Assembly: GCA_021821045.1 (NCBI GenBank)
Contig: JAKACW010000008.1
Location: 2,501-66,500 of the forward strand
Length of the DNA: 64,000 nt
Reading direction: 5' to 3'
DNA from: Pseudomonadota bacterium
GTDB taxonomy: Bacteria; Pseudomonadota; Gammaproteobacteria; JAADHS01
A program made the position numbers and the translations under genes. The notes beneath the pieces were generated by a model that did no database searches, was not told the DNA's origin, and was given only the letters and a program-made list of their open reading frames with translations. This document shows, in pieces, positions 16,814 through 26,157 of the stretch. Within the stretch, counting starts at the first letter, position 1. Each line of letters begins with the position of its first letter.

Positions 16814-18073
16814 TCAGCCCGAGAAGAGATCCCTCGCCAGGCGTGCGACACCGCCAAAACTTCCGACCCAAAGGCTGCCGTCCTTCGCTTTGGCCATGGA
16901 AAAGACATTGTCGGCATACAGGCCGTCGTTAACCGTAAAGACCTTGAAGCGCTTCGCCTTGCGATCGACGCGAGCCAACCCCTTGCTGGTGCCTGCCCAC
17001 AGCACGCCCTCGCCGTCGAGATGCAGCATGAAGATATGATTTCCCGGCAAGCCGTCCAGAGTGGTGAAGTTCTCCCATTTCTGACCGTCGAAACGTGCGA
17101 GGCCGCCGCCCCAGGTGCCGCACCAGACAATGCCGTCCTCATCGACCGCCAACGAAATGATGTAGTTGGGGTTGAACGCGACATCCACATCCTCCAGCCC
17201 TTGGGCGAGCTTTTGCTCCGCATGATGCTTGGAGGCCTTGGCGGGGTCGTTGGTAAACTGAATGGCGTCTTTGACAAGATCGAACTGTGCGCCGAGCCCG
17301 TCCTTGTGCTGCCAGTTTGTCCACTTCCCGTTTTCGAACCGCGCCAGCCCCGCTTCGGTGGCAAACCACAGCGCGCCGTCTTTTCCGACCTCGACGCCGT
17401 AAACCCAGGGATTGGGCAATCCGCCTTGGGTATTCTCGACGGAGAATGTTTCCCAACTCGCCGGATCGGCAAAGTTGCCGCCTTTCACGCGATTTACACC
17501 CGACCACGTCGCGATCCACACGTCGCCGTCGGGCGCGCGCTCGACGTCGTACACGAATTGATCGGCCAAACCGTGGGGTATGTTGTAGTTGCGCCACTCG
17601 CCCGTCGCGGTGTCGAGCACGGACATGCCGCCGCCGTAACTGCCGACAATGAGCTGATGATCAAGTTTGCTGACGTGAAATATACCATTGGACAAAATGC
17701 CGGGAGTCATATTGTCAAACACTTTGTATTGGTCCGTTTTCGACTCGTAGCGAATAACACCGCCGGAGGTTCCCAACCACACGATGTCGTCTTCGGCGAA
17801 AAGGGCTTTGACGTTGCGGTTGCCGATCTCAAAGTGGGCGATGCCGCCGCTACCGTGAAAACCTGTCGCACCCGCCGATGCTCCTGTGCCCATGGCGTGT
17901 TTAGCCGGCGATGACGCGGACGATGGCACTGCGGTCCGTTGCTCGCCGTCAGTGCTTGCGGTCTGGACCTCGGGCGACTGGGAACGACGGGAACTTTCTT
18001 GGCCCAACTCGTAAAACAATACCGCGACCACCGCACAGACAATGACCACAACACCGACTAAACGCGCATTCAT
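16814..18073 (-). CDS. Membrane-anchored Reg_prop beta-propeller protein
   Basis: 419 residues. One N-terminal transmembrane anchor (about 5-22), a Ser/Thr-rich linker, then two-component-regulator-propeller (Reg_prop) blades, for example DGIVWCGTWGGGLARFDGQ, GVLWAGTSKGLARVDR and GSLWVGSFGGVARLAR. Such blades normally form the sensor of hybrid histidine kinases, but here there is no kinase part. The start at 18073 has GAGG upstream and follows the stop of the paralogous gene by ten bases; an ATG 20 codons upstream would overlap it. Acts on the periplasmic face; ligand unknown. Confidence 0.87.
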   Translation of the reverse strand: MNARLVGVVVIVCAVVAVLFYELGQESSRRSQSPEVQTASTDGEQRTAVPSSASSPAKHAMGTGASAGATGFHGSGGIAHFEIGNRNVKALFAEDDIVWLGTSGGVIRYESKTDQYKVFDNMTPGILSNGIFHVSKLDHQLIVGSYGGGMSVLDTATGEWRNYNIPHGLADQFVYDVERAPDGDVWIATWSGVNRVKGGNFADPASWETFSVENTQGGLPNPWVYGVEVGKDGALWFATEAGLARFENGKWTNWQHKDGLGAQFDLVKDAIQFTNDPAKASKHHAEQKLAQGLEDVDVAFNPNYIISLAVDEDGIVWCGTWGGGLARFDGQKWENFTTLDGLPGNHIFMLHLDGEGVLWAGTSKGLARVDRKAKRFKVFTVNDGLYADNVFSMAKAKDGSLWVGSFGGVARLARDLFSG

Positions 18074-18083
18074 TTCGTCATCC

Positions 18084-19223
18084 TCACTTGCCCACGCCCG
18101 GGGTCTCCGCGTCGACACCCACGCGCGCCACACCCGATCGCGTGCCTACCCATACGTCCGCTCCGACAGCCGCGACCGCATAAACGTGATTATCCAGAAG
18201 CCCGTCTCGCTTGGCGTAGGTGAACCAGGTGCGCCCGTCGTAGCGCGACAAGCCCTGATTGGTGCCGAACCAGAAAACACCCTTATCATCCTGCGCGACC
18301 GCATAAACGATATCGCCTGCCAAGCCATCCTTGGTTGTCAGGTTGCGCCACCCTTTGCCATCGAACACACTGACGCCGCCGCCCCATGTGCCGGCCCAAA
18401 CCGTTCCGTCGGCAGCCGCGTGCAGTGCGAATACATAAGACGGATTGTAGGTTTCCTCGCCCTCACGCAACACGTTCAAATCGTGGCGCGAGCGCGTGCC
18501 CAGTCCGGTATTCACGCTGGCGGGAAGGTTGCGCTGATTGGGCGCGCCCAGACCGTCGGCGTGGGTCCAGCTTTGCCATGCCTTGCCGTCAAACATCGAT
18601 ACGCCGCCTTCCGTGCCAAACCAGACATTGCCGCTTCTGTCGACGTCGATTCCGTACACCCACTCGTTGATCAGCTCCTTCACATAGGTCTCGAAGGACG
18701 CACTGCCCCGCGCAAGGCGGTTTACACCCGCCCAGGTGCCAATCCATAAATTTCCGTCCGCCTGCTCGCCGAAGGAGTAGACCCAGTAGTCGGCAAGACC
18801 GTGCATGGGAAAGTAGGTGCGCCACTGGTTGTCGACAAATCGCGTGACGCCGCCGCCGTTGGTCCCGAACCACGTGGCACCCTGTTTGTCGACATGGATG
18901 GCGAATACATATTCATTGGCGAGACCCGCCTCGCGGGTAAACGTGTTCTTGAGATTGGATGTCGCAAGATCGACTTCCAGTACGCCGCCCGAGGTCCCTA
19001 CCCACAGCGACCCACGTTTAGCGTCGACAGCAAGCGACCTCACGTATATATCGCGACCGACGTTGAAGGCGTCCAGGACTCGATGCTGCGAATCGGTCGA
19101 GGGACTCTCCTGTGTCGCGACGGGCGCCGTTGCGCTGGCCGGGTCATCGCTATGCGAGCTGCACCCAAAAAGCAGTGCGCCCGCAATGACTGCGCCGAAC
19201 CGCGCTGGAGAGTGAAGACTCAC
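18084..19223 (-). CDS. Reg_prop beta-propeller lipoprotein
   Basis: 379 residues. Lipobox LLFGC (C21) then Reg_prop blades (GSLWVGTSGGVLEVDL, GATWFGTNGGGVTRF, GNLWIGTWAGVNRLA, GTVWAGTWGGGVSVFDGKGW). Clearly a paralog of the next gene (shared TWGGG, DGLGA and NPSYVFALH/NPNYIISLA segments). The ATG overlaps the stop of the small cytochrome gene (ATGA), so the cytochrome and both propellers are translationally linked. No catalytic motif; a binding or sensing scaffold at the periplasmic or outer membrane is the best guess. Confidence 0.88.
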   Translation of the reverse strand: MSLHSPARFGAVIAGALLFGCSSHSDDPASATAPVATQESPSTDSQHRVLDAFNVGRDIYVRSLAVDAKRGSLWVGTSGGVLEVDLATSNLKNTFTREAGLANEYVFAIHVDKQGATWFGTNGGGVTRFVDNQWRTYFPMHGLADYWVYSFGEQADGNLWIGTWAGVNRLARGSASFETYVKELINEWVYGIDVDRSGNVWFGTEGGVSMFDGKAWQSWTHADGLGAPNQRNLPASVNTGLGTRSRHDLNVLREGEETYNPSYVFALHAAADGTVWAGTWGGGVSVFDGKGWRNLTTKDGLAGDIVYAVAQDDKGVFWFGTNQGLSRYDGRTWFTYAKRDGLLDNHVYAVAAVGADVWVGTRSGVARVGVDAETPGVGK

Positions 19224-19531
19224 TGAAATGTCCGCAAGAACGCCACGACGTCGAGGATTTCTTGTTCGGTCAAGAGGCCGTCGAACGCGGGCATGACGCG
19301 CACGCCGTCGCGGATCGACTGCGCCAGTTCACTGTCGGGCGCAAACAGTTTTTCGCCGCGACTGAAATCGGGCGCACCCGGCATCACACCGAAACCCGTG
19401 TCGCCGTGGCAAGAGATGCAGTGCCGTTGATACAACGCGCCGCCGTTAGCGACATCCGCAGCGTGGGTCGCGGCACTCAAAAACAATGCCATGCCCAGCA
19501 GGGTCCTAAAACAAATTTTCGTTCTCGCCAT
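19220..19531 (-). CDS. Small monoheme cytochrome c (class I)
   Basis: 103 residues: signal peptide (about 1-24), CISCH at 38-42, and a distal Met in RVMPAFDGLLTEQEI, a class I / cytochrome c5-like layout. The start at 19531 has GGAGGGG five bases upstream; the open frame continues far upstream without a signal. Located between the TlpA-like lipoprotein and a propeller lipoprotein with a four-base overlap to the latter. Probably a soluble periplasmic electron carrier, perhaps the redox partner of the neighbouring propellers. Confidence 0.9.
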   Translation of the reverse strand: MARTKICFRTLLGMALFLSAATHAADVANGGALYQRHCISCHGDTGFGVMPGAPDFSRGEKLFAPDSELAQSIRDGVRVMPAFDGLLTEQEILDVVAFLRTFQ

Positions 19532-19614
19532 GCCATCCCCTCCCATAGGAATACCGCCTCGACCTGTGACCGCGTCACTACTAAGCAGACTTTTCGCCGG
19601 GCAAATTTCGGCGC

Positions 19615-20190
19615 CTATTCTAGCAAAATCGGCTGCCCGTCCCGCCACGCTTGTTCGAGCAGCGCAACGGTCTGCGCCGTGTGCCAGGTCCGCTCGCCCA
19701 AGACCACCGCCAGAATCGTGCCGTCGCGACCGACAACCACCGTAGCCGGATAGGTCTGAATCCAACCCAGTTGCTTTACCCACTCTCCGCCGCGATCGAT
19801 CAAATTCGGATAACTCACGCCCTTGTTCGCCAAATACTCGCCGACTTGGCGCGGGTCATCGTCGATGGATAAGCCCACCACGGCAAAGCGGCTGTTGTTT
19901 AGTGCATCATGCAGTTTTTCCAGACTGGGCAGTTCGCGACGGCAGGGCGGGCACCACGTCGCCCAAATGTTGAGCACAACCACGCGGCCCGCGTCGTCGA
20001 ACGTTTGCGCCGGCGCGCCGGCAAGGGTTTGCAGCCCCTGTGGCGCAGGCATCTTGCTGCCCACCAGTGCGGGGGGCTCGACCTCGGAACATGCGCCAAG
20101 GAAGCTCGATATACCGACAATCAACAAAGCGGCGAGAACGCTGCGCACTCGCGCCGAATCACACTCACCCGAATTACGGCACCATTTCAT
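19615..20190 (-). CDS. TlpA/ResA-like thiol-disulfide lipoprotein
   Basis: 191 residues. Lipobox SFLGAC (C34), then a thioredoxin fold with WCPPC (C80, C83) in NIWATWCPPCRRELPSLEKL. It starts 17 bases inside the end of ccmI, so it belongs to the ccm operon. A periplasmic reductant is needed to keep apocytochrome CXXCH thiols reduced, so this is probably a second reductase beside CcmG. Its cis-Pro loop (TYPATVVV) is also present. Confidence 0.88.
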   Translation of the reverse strand: MKWCRNSGECDSARVRSVLAALLIVGISSFLGACSEVEPPALVGSKMPAPQGLQTLAGAPAQTFDDAGRVVVLNIWATWCPPCRRELPSLEKLHDALNNSRFAVVGLSIDDDPRQVGEYLANKGVSYPNLIDRGGEWVKQLGWIQTYPATVVVGRDGTILAVVLGERTWHTAQTVALLEQAWRDGQPILLE

Positions 20191-21577
20191 CGATGACGAT
20201 ATCGAGACCCGTCGCGCCGACTTTCACAGTCTGACTGAAGCCTTGCAGATCGCCGCTCTGCGGCATGGCGTTGCCCGACTTAGAAACACGCGCGCCGACG
20301 ACGACGTCAGAGACGGTTGCCAGCGACATTCCCGGCGCCATGGACATGGATGAGTCAAGAGTGAACGAAATCGGCAACTCGTTCGCCTGCTTCTTGATGA
20401 TTGCCAGCGGCATGCGCGGCCCGCTCGCGGCGCGGGCAAACACGAATACCGTATCCGAAGGATCGACTTTGTCTTGCAGTTGCGCGCTCAAGGTCACCGT
20501 TCCCGCTAACGTAGCGTTCGCAGCCTCGGGCTGCGCCGTCACAGCAATCTGCGTCGATGCCGGCACTGCCTGACCGGCGGCGCGCATCTTGGCTTCGATT
20601 TCTTGAATGTTGCCCGCCATGATCTGTGCTTCCTCGGAATCCGGCGGAACGATCGCCGCGATACGCCGCCAATACGTCAAAGCGGTGGCGAACTCGCCCG
20701 CTTCATAGGCATGGGTCCCGAGCAACCAGAGTGCGCGAACATGATTCGGCTGCACTTCGAGCGCTTTATGAATCACCCGCAAAGGCTCGCCTTCGAGAAT
20801 GCCATTGCTCGCCAGGGCCAAGCTGTCGGCATAATCGGCCATCAAGTCGGCGAAACCTTCGCCGGCCATCTGCGGATTGGCCTCGATCATCGGCATCACT
20901 TTTTTATACGCCGCCGCGGCTTCGACATGCTTTTTATCCATGCGGTAAGCCGTCGCCAACAACAGGTTGGCTTGCATGTCATTGGGATCCTGGCTCAACA
21001 AAGCCATCAGCCGGCCGCGCATCTTAGCCAACGCCTTGGACGCTTCGTCGTTCTTTTGCATGAACTGATAGGATCGCGCCAGCATCAGCCAACCTTCCCA
21101 ATCGTCGGGGTTGGAGTCCAAACGCGCGACGAGCTGTCCCACCATCGCTTCGATTTGCGCACCCGTGTCCTTGTGGTCGCCGCTGCCGGCTTGCGAGACA
21201 ATGGGTCCCTGCCCGGTGATCGCATTGGGACTGCCCAAATGGTTGTACAAAGCAACTGACGCAACCGGAACGGCAATCAACAGCGCGACCGCCGTAGCCC
21301 GCGCCCCGCCGGACTTTTCCGCCTTGCTCTTTGCGCCCGCGGTGTCTTGCAGCAATCGGCGCTCGATCTCGTGTCGCGTGCGCTCGTAATGCTCTTCGGT
21401 GATAACTTTGTTGGCGCGATCCTGTTCCAGCTCGGCCAACTGGTTCCTGTAAACCGCGATATTCAACTCCGTGTGATCAACGCCGGGCTCGGCGACGGAC
21501 TCTTTCAAAAGCGGGGGAACAATAAACAACAAGGCAGCGATGACTAAGCAAATCGCAACCAACCAAAAAATTGTCAT
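20174..21577 (-). CDS. ccmI: Cytochrome c maturation protein CcmI (CycH)
   Basis: 467 residues. Two transmembrane helices (about 4-22 and 95-113) flank a cytoplasmic leucine-zipper-like stretch; then periplasmic TPR repeats (about 150-330) and a C-terminal domain of CycH type. CcmI binds the apocytochrome C-terminus and presents it to the CcmFH haem lyase. Its ATG overlaps the ccmH stop. Length is in the upper range for two-domain CcmI. Confidence 0.9.
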   Translation of the reverse strand: MTIFWLVAICLVIAALLFIVPPLLKESVAEPGVDHTELNIAVYRNQLAELEQDRANKVITEEHYERTRHEIERRLLQDTAGAKSKAEKSGGARATAVALLIAVPVASVALYNHLGSPNAITGQGPIVSQAGSGDHKDTGAQIEAMVGQLVARLDSNPDDWEGWLMLARSYQFMQKNDEASKALAKMRGRLMALLSQDPNDMQANLLLATAYRMDKKHVEAAAAYKKVMPMIEANPQMAGEGFADLMADYADSLALASNGILEGEPLRVIHKALEVQPNHVRALWLLGTHAYEAGEFATALTYWRRIAAIVPPDSEEAQIMAGNIQEIEAKMRAAGQAVPASTQIAVTAQPEAANATLAGTVTLSAQLQDKVDPSDTVFVFARAASGPRMPLAIIKKQANELPISFTLDSSMSMAPGMSLATVSDVVVGARVSKSGNAMPQSGDLQGFSQTVKVGATGLDIVIDEMVP

Positions 21578-22068
21578 GAATTAGGTTTCTCCGATGAGGC
21601 GGAATCGGCGAGCAAGGCCGCGACCCGCTGTTGTTCTTCTTGTGACAGAGGCGATCGCTCGTCAACCGCTCGGCGGCGACGGCGCGCTAAATTGAACAGC
21701 AATAACGCCAGGGCACCGGCCATGAGCACAAAGGGGCCGATCCAAAGCAACGCCGTCGAGGCTTTGAACGCCGGCATGTAGCGCACAAAATCGCCGTAGC
21801 GAACCTCCATGAACTCGACGATCTCGGCCTGGTCCTTTCCGGCCGCCACCATTTCCCTCACCTCGCGCCGCAGGTCCAGCGCCAACGGTGCATGAGAATC
21901 GGCAATGGTTTGATTTTGGCAAACCAGGCAACGCAGTTCTTTGGAAATTTCCATCGTCTTGTGTTCGATGTCGGGATCCGCCGCCATGGGCAGCGCTTCC
22001 TTGGCCTGCGCGGCGATCGCGCATGACACGGCAAAAACAGCAGTCGACATCAATGCAATTAAGCGCAT
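21574..22068 (-). CDS. ccmH: Cytochrome c maturation protein CcmH
   Basis: 164 residues. Signal peptide, the LRCLVCQNQTIADS thioredoxin-like motif (C47, C50) and a C-terminal transmembrane helix (about 105-126). It acts in the haem lyase complex on the apocytochrome CXXCH thiols. The start at 22068 is internal to a longer open frame that only shadows ccmG; it overlaps the ccmG end by ten bases. Short CcmH form, with CcmI separate. Confidence 0.93.
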   Translation of the reverse strand: MRLIALMSTAVFAVSCAIAAQAKEALPMAADPDIEHKTMEISKELRCLVCQNQTIADSHAPLALDLRREVREMVAAGKDQAEIVEFMEVRYGDFVRYMPAFKASTALLWIGPFVLMAGALALLLFNLARRRRRAVDERSPLSQEEQQRVAALLADSASSEKPNS

Positions 22069-22622
22069 GCTTTCACTACCTCTTCCGCAACGGGCTGGTC
22101 CTGCTTCAGCGCCCTCACCATCGGCAAAAGGCAGTTCTGCACCCGCGAGGGCGACACTGGACCGATCACTTTGTGTCGAATGACGCCCTCTTTGTCGATG
22201 ACGAACGTTTCCGGCACGCCGTAAACGCCGAAATCGATACCGACGCGACCGTCCAGATCGAAAGCGCTGAGGACATAAGGATCGCCAAACTGTTTGAGCC
22301 AACGCAGGCCGTCTTGCCGTTCGTCTTTGTAATTCAAACCGTAGATCGGCACTTCCTTCATACGGGAAAGATTGACGAGCACCGGATGCTCCTCCCGGCA
22401 CGATACGCACCAAGACGCCCAGACGTTGAACAACCAGACTTGGCCCCGCATATTTTCCGGGCCGAAGCTCGCCTCGGGATCGTGCAGTTGGGGCAACGTG
22501 AATGCCGGGGCCGGTTTGTTGATCAGCGGCGAACTCACCACCGTCGGGTTTTGGCCCAACCCCACGTACAACAAAACTGCCAGCGCGATAAAAATGATAA
22601 GTGGCGCAAGATACCGAACCAT
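22059..22622 (-). CDS. ccmG: Thiol-disulfide reductase CcmG (DsbE)
   Basis: 187 residues. N-terminal membrane anchor (about 4-22) and a periplasmic thioredoxin fold with WASWCVSCREEHP. The active site is WCVSC rather than the usual WCPTC/WCxPC, a slight departure. The glycine-valine-proline cis-Pro loop GVYGVPETFVID is normal. It reduces CcmH or the apocytochrome. The ATG at 22622 overlaps the ccmF stop by one base. Confidence 0.93.
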   Translation of the reverse strand: MVRYLAPLIIFIALAVLLYVGLGQNPTVVSSPLINKPAPAFTLPQLHDPEASFGPENMRGQVWLFNVWASWCVSCREEHPVLVNLSRMKEVPIYGLNYKDERQDGLRWLKQFGDPYVLSAFDLDGRVGIDFGVYGVPETFVIDKEGVIRHKVIGPVSPSRVQNCLLPMVRALKQDQPVAEEVVKACA

Positions 22623-24604
22623 CAGCGAGACGCCTCCAGCGCCGCGCCATGAGCCGTTTCCTGCGCGGCACGCCGCGCCACACGATAGCGCCGATCGCTC
22701 ATCGCCAACATGCCGCCCAACGCCATAATCGCGCAGCCGCTCCAAATCCAGGTGACGAACGGTTTGTAGTACACGCGCACGCTCCAAGCGCTGCCCCCAA
22801 GCGGTTCACCCAGCGCCACGTAGAGCTGACTGAAAAACCCGGATTCGATGGCCGCTTCCGTCATGGGATTTTGCTGAACGTTGTAAATACGCTTCTCCGG
22901 ACGCAAGACCACGAAAGGCTGTCCGTCTTTGCTGACGGTGATCGCGCCCTGATCGGCCCGATAGTTCGGCCCCTGTACGCGGATCGTGCCATCGAAGCGA
23001 AACACGTAATCATTCATGACCAAGGTATCGCCGATATCCATTCGGACGTCTTTTTCTTGGTCGTAACCTTCGACGAAAGTCACGCCGAGAATGAAAATCC
23101 CGACACCGCAATGCGCCAGCAACATACCCCAGTAGTGGCGCGGCTGCTTGAGCATTTTTGCGCCCAGCGAGTCATTGCCGCTCATGGACTGGAGGCGAGT
23201 CACCAAGTTGGTAAGGCTGGAGGAGAAGATCCAGAACGCGAGGAACAACCCGACCGGCACCACCCAGCGCCAGCCGCCCATCACGAACGGCAGCACCAAG
23301 GCCGCAACAATGGCGGCGACGAACGCCGGCACGAGTCGACGTGCGATTTCCGACGGATTGCCCTGTTTCCATCGCACCAGCGGACCGACACCCATCATCA
23401 AAATCACCGGCGCCATGAGAATCGCAAAAAACATGTCAAACCACGGCTTGCCGACGGACAGATTCGCGCCGGTTAGCCACTGGTGGGCGATGGGGTAGAT
23501 GGTGCCGAGCAATACCGCACCGCACGTTGCGGTGAGCATGACGTTCCCCATGAGCAACAAACTTTCGCGGGAAAACAATTCGAAATCCCCACCGAAACCC
23601 ACTTTGGGCGCGCGCCAGGCATAGAGCACCAGCGAAACGATGATCACAATGGCCAGAAACGCCAAGATGAACGAGCCGCGCTCGGGATCGTTGGCGAACG
23701 CGTGAACCGAAACGAGCACACCCGAACGAACAAGGAAGGTTCCCAACAAGCTCAGCGAAAAAGCCATCAACGCCAGCAAAATTGTCCAGTTGCGGAATGT
23801 GCCGCGCTTGTCGGTGACCGCCAGGGAGTGCATCAACGCGGTGCCGATCAACCACGGCATGAACGACGCATTTTCAACCGGATCCCAGAACCACCAGCCG
23901 CCCCAGCCGAGTTCGTAATATGCCCACCAACTGCCCAAGGCGATGCCGGCGGTAAGAAAAACCCACGCCGCCGTCGTCCAGGGGCGAGACCAGCGCGCCC
24001 ACGCGGCATCAACTTTGCCACCCAACAACGCGGCGATGGCAAACGCGAAGGCGACCGAAAAACCCACATAGCCCATGTACAACATCGGCGGATGAATCGC
24101 CAAGCCAGGATCTTGCAGCAGAGGATTCAGGTCGCGTCCATCCGGCTGCATGGGGATGCGCTCGAACGGGTTGGAGGTCAGCAACATGAACAGATGGAAT
24201 CCGATGGCGACAAAACCCATTACGCCGATCACCCGCGCCACGGTCGCTTGATCCAAATGCCGGCTAAACCAGGCTACGGCCACCGTCCAGACATTCAGCA
24301 TGAGCACCCACAACAGCAGCGAGCCCTCATGGCCGCCCCACACGCCGGATACTTTATAGAGCGTGGGAAGCTGGGAGTTGGAGTGGGATACGGCATACAG
24401 AACGGAGTAGTCATTATTCAGAAAGGCGTAAGTCAGACAGGCGAAAGACAAGGCGACGAACACGAATTGTCCTTGCGCCACCGGACGGGCCGTGGCCATC
24501 CACGACGCCTTACCCAGTCCGGCGCCCGCGATCGGCAATACGGTCTGTACAACGGCCAAGCACAGCGCAATGATCAACGCGAAATGTCCTATTTCTGGCA
24601 CCAT
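22622..24604 (-). CDS. ccmF: Haem lyase subunit CcmF
   Basis: 660 residues, standard length, with many transmembrane helices. The tryptophan-rich haem-binding WWD segment reads GWGGWWFWDPVENASFMPW. CcmF with CcmH and CcmI joins haem from holo-CcmE to CXXCH thiols in the periplasm. It begins 34 bases after ccmE. Confidence 0.96.
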   Translation of the reverse strand: MVPEIGHFALIIALCLAVVQTVLPIAGAGLGKASWMATARPVAQGQFVFVALSFACLTYAFLNNDYSVLYAVSHSNSQLPTLYKVSGVWGGHEGSLLLWVLMLNVWTVAVAWFSRHLDQATVARVIGVMGFVAIGFHLFMLLTSNPFERIPMQPDGRDLNPLLQDPGLAIHPPMLYMGYVGFSVAFAFAIAALLGGKVDAAWARWSRPWTTAAWVFLTAGIALGSWWAYYELGWGGWWFWDPVENASFMPWLIGTALMHSLAVTDKRGTFRNWTILLALMAFSLSLLGTFLVRSGVLVSVHAFANDPERGSFILAFLAIVIIVSLVLYAWRAPKVGFGGDFELFSRESLLLMGNVMLTATCGAVLLGTIYPIAHQWLTGANLSVGKPWFDMFFAILMAPVILMMGVGPLVRWKQGNPSEIARRLVPAFVAAIVAALVLPFVMGGWRWVVPVGLFLAFWIFSSSLTNLVTRLQSMSGNDSLGAKMLKQPRHYWGMLLAHCGVGIFILGVTFVEGYDQEKDVRMDIGDTLVMNDYVFRFDGTIRVQGPNYRADQGAITVSKDGQPFVVLRPEKRIYNVQQNPMTEAAIESGFFSQLYVALGEPLGGSAWSVRVYYKPFVTWIWSGCAIMALGGMLAMSDRRYRVARRAAQETAHGAALEASR

Positions 24605-24638
24605 ACTTGGGTCCCCCGTGAGTTGTTCTAGTTACGGA

Positions 24639-25106
24639 TTATGGAATGACGGTCGTTTGATTCACGTTCTGCATCGCGGCGGCGGCTTTTCCTTGTTCGA
24701 GTGCTTTCGCGACCTCCGGCGGCATATATGTCTCGTCATGCTTGGCCAGAACTTCGTCGGCGATGAAAACGCCGGCGCCATCCAGCTTGCCTTGTGCGAC
24801 CACGCCCTGCCCTTCCTTGAAAAGGTCGGGAAGAATGCCGGTGTACATCACCGTGACTTCCTCGGCATTGTCGGTGACGGTAAAGGCGACGGTTAAGCCG
24901 TCGGCGACGCGCTGCATCGACCCCTCTTTCACCATGCCACCCAAACGGAAGGCCTTGGCAACCGGGGCCTCTTTGGCGGCCACTTGCGACGGACTGAAGA
25001 AGAACATCATGTTTTGTTGGAAGGCGAACAGGACTAACGTCGCGGCGATGCCGATACCGACCACACCCGCTGCCACAAACACCAATCTTTTTTGTCTCGG
25101 TTTCAC
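24639..25106 (-). CDS. ccmE: Haem chaperone CcmE
   Basis: 155 residues: N-terminal anchor (about 8-29) and an OB-fold periplasmic domain. The covalent haem ligand is H123, with Y127, in [15 protein letters not shown] start, overlapping the ccmD stop (GTGA). Carries haem from CcmABCD to CcmF. Confidence 0.95.
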   Translation of the reverse strand: MKPRQKRLVFVAAGVVGIGIAATLVLFAFQQNMMFFFSPSQVAAKEAPVAKAFRLGGMVKEGSMQRVADGLTVAFTVTDNAEEVTVMYTGILPDLFKEGQGVVAQGKLDGAGVFIADEVLAKHDETYMPPEVAKALEQGKAAAAMQNVNQTTVIP

Positions 25107-25270
25107 GCCGACTCCCTCTCTTTGATTCTTATCATTCGACTAAGCTGATGCAGGATGGTTCGGCGGCGGCGGCGCAACATTAACACCTCAACCAAAAGGC
25201 AAACCGCGACCATACCGTAGGAGCCCCACACGAAAAAGGCGTATTTTCCCATGTCGAAGTATTCGGCCAC
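25103..25270 (-). CDS. ccmD: Small membrane protein CcmD
   Basis: 55 residues, found by translating the gap between ccmC and ccmE. GTG start three bases after the ccmC stop; the stop overlaps the ccmE start. It has one transmembrane helix ([20 protein letters not shown]) followed by a basic RRRRR stretch, the CcmD layout. It helps release holo-CcmE from the CcmABC complex. An internal ATG at 25252 is an alternative start. Confidence 0.9.
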   Translation of the reverse strand: MAEYFDMGKYAFFVWGSYGMVAVCLLVEVLMLRRRRRTILHQLSRMIRIKERESA

Positions 25271-25273
25271 CGC

Positions 25274-26038
25274 TTACGCATCCCCGCTTTTGACTAAGTC
25301 TTGCACCCAATCGTTGTTTTTCTCGCGCTCCACCATCTCGCAGCGAACCCGATACAACGCAACCGCAATCGTGTAACACCAAAAACAAAAAGTCATTAGA
25401 AGCATTGCGACAAACATGCTGTCGGTCATGCTCAAGGCGCGTTGATCGGCGCCCGCCGGGTTGAAGTTAATGCTCGAGCCTTGATGAAGCGTGCTCCACC
25501 ACTTAACGGAAAAGTAAATGATCGGCACATTGACGACGCCGACGATGGCCAGCAAACCCGTGGCGCGATCCGCCCGCCGTGGATCCTCGATAGCCGAGGC
25601 CAACGCGATGTAGCCAATATATAGAAAGAAGAGGATAAGCTGGGAGGTCAAGCGTGCGTCCCACACCCAGTAGGTGCCCCAGGTGGGTTTCCCCCACAGG
25701 GCGCCAGTCCACAACCCAAGAAACGCAAAGATCGCCCCCGTCGGCGCCAACGCACTGCCCATCATGAAGGACAAGCGGGTCTTGAAAATCATGCCGACGA
25801 TGGCCCAAAACGCCATGACGACGTAAATAAACATGGACATCCAGGCCGCCGGCACGTGGATAAACATGATTTTGTAGGACTGACCCTGCTGCCAGTCCGC
25901 CAGCGGCGCGACGAAGAAGCTCACGTACAGCCCCACCAATCCGAACAGCACCGCCGCCGCGGTGAACCAAGGAATCATGCTGCCGGCAAGGGGGTAGAAG
26001 CTTGCAGGGGATGAATACTTAAACCAGTTGATAGACAC
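25274..26038 (-). CDS. ccmC: Haem exporter/handling protein CcmC
   Basis: 254 residues with six predicted membrane helices and the WWD-type segment WGTYWVWDARLTSQL plus conserved external His (IFIHVP-like MFIHVPAAW). CcmC attaches haem to CcmE. 119 bases separate it from ccmB with no gene in between, so an internal promoter is possible. Confidence 0.95.
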   Translation of the reverse strand: MSINWFKYSSPASFYPLAGSMIPWFTAAAVLFGLVGLYVSFFVAPLADWQQGQSYKIMFIHVPAAWMSMFIYVVMAFWAIVGMIFKTRLSFMMGSALAPTGAIFAFLGLWTGALWGKPTWGTYWVWDARLTSQLILFFLYIGYIALASAIEDPRRADRATGLLAIVGVVNVPIIYFSVKWWSTLHQGSSINFNPAGADQRALSMTDSMFVAMLLMTFCFWCYTIAVALYRVRCEMVEREKNNDWVQDLVKSGDA

Positions 26039-26157
26039 GGGACGTTGTTCTCATTATTTGATCGACGCGCTCAGGCCGGTACGGTCCGCGCGGGAGAATC
26101 ACTGCTCGTTTTCGACGTCATCATAACGATACGAAACACTCTCACTACATAAACGCA

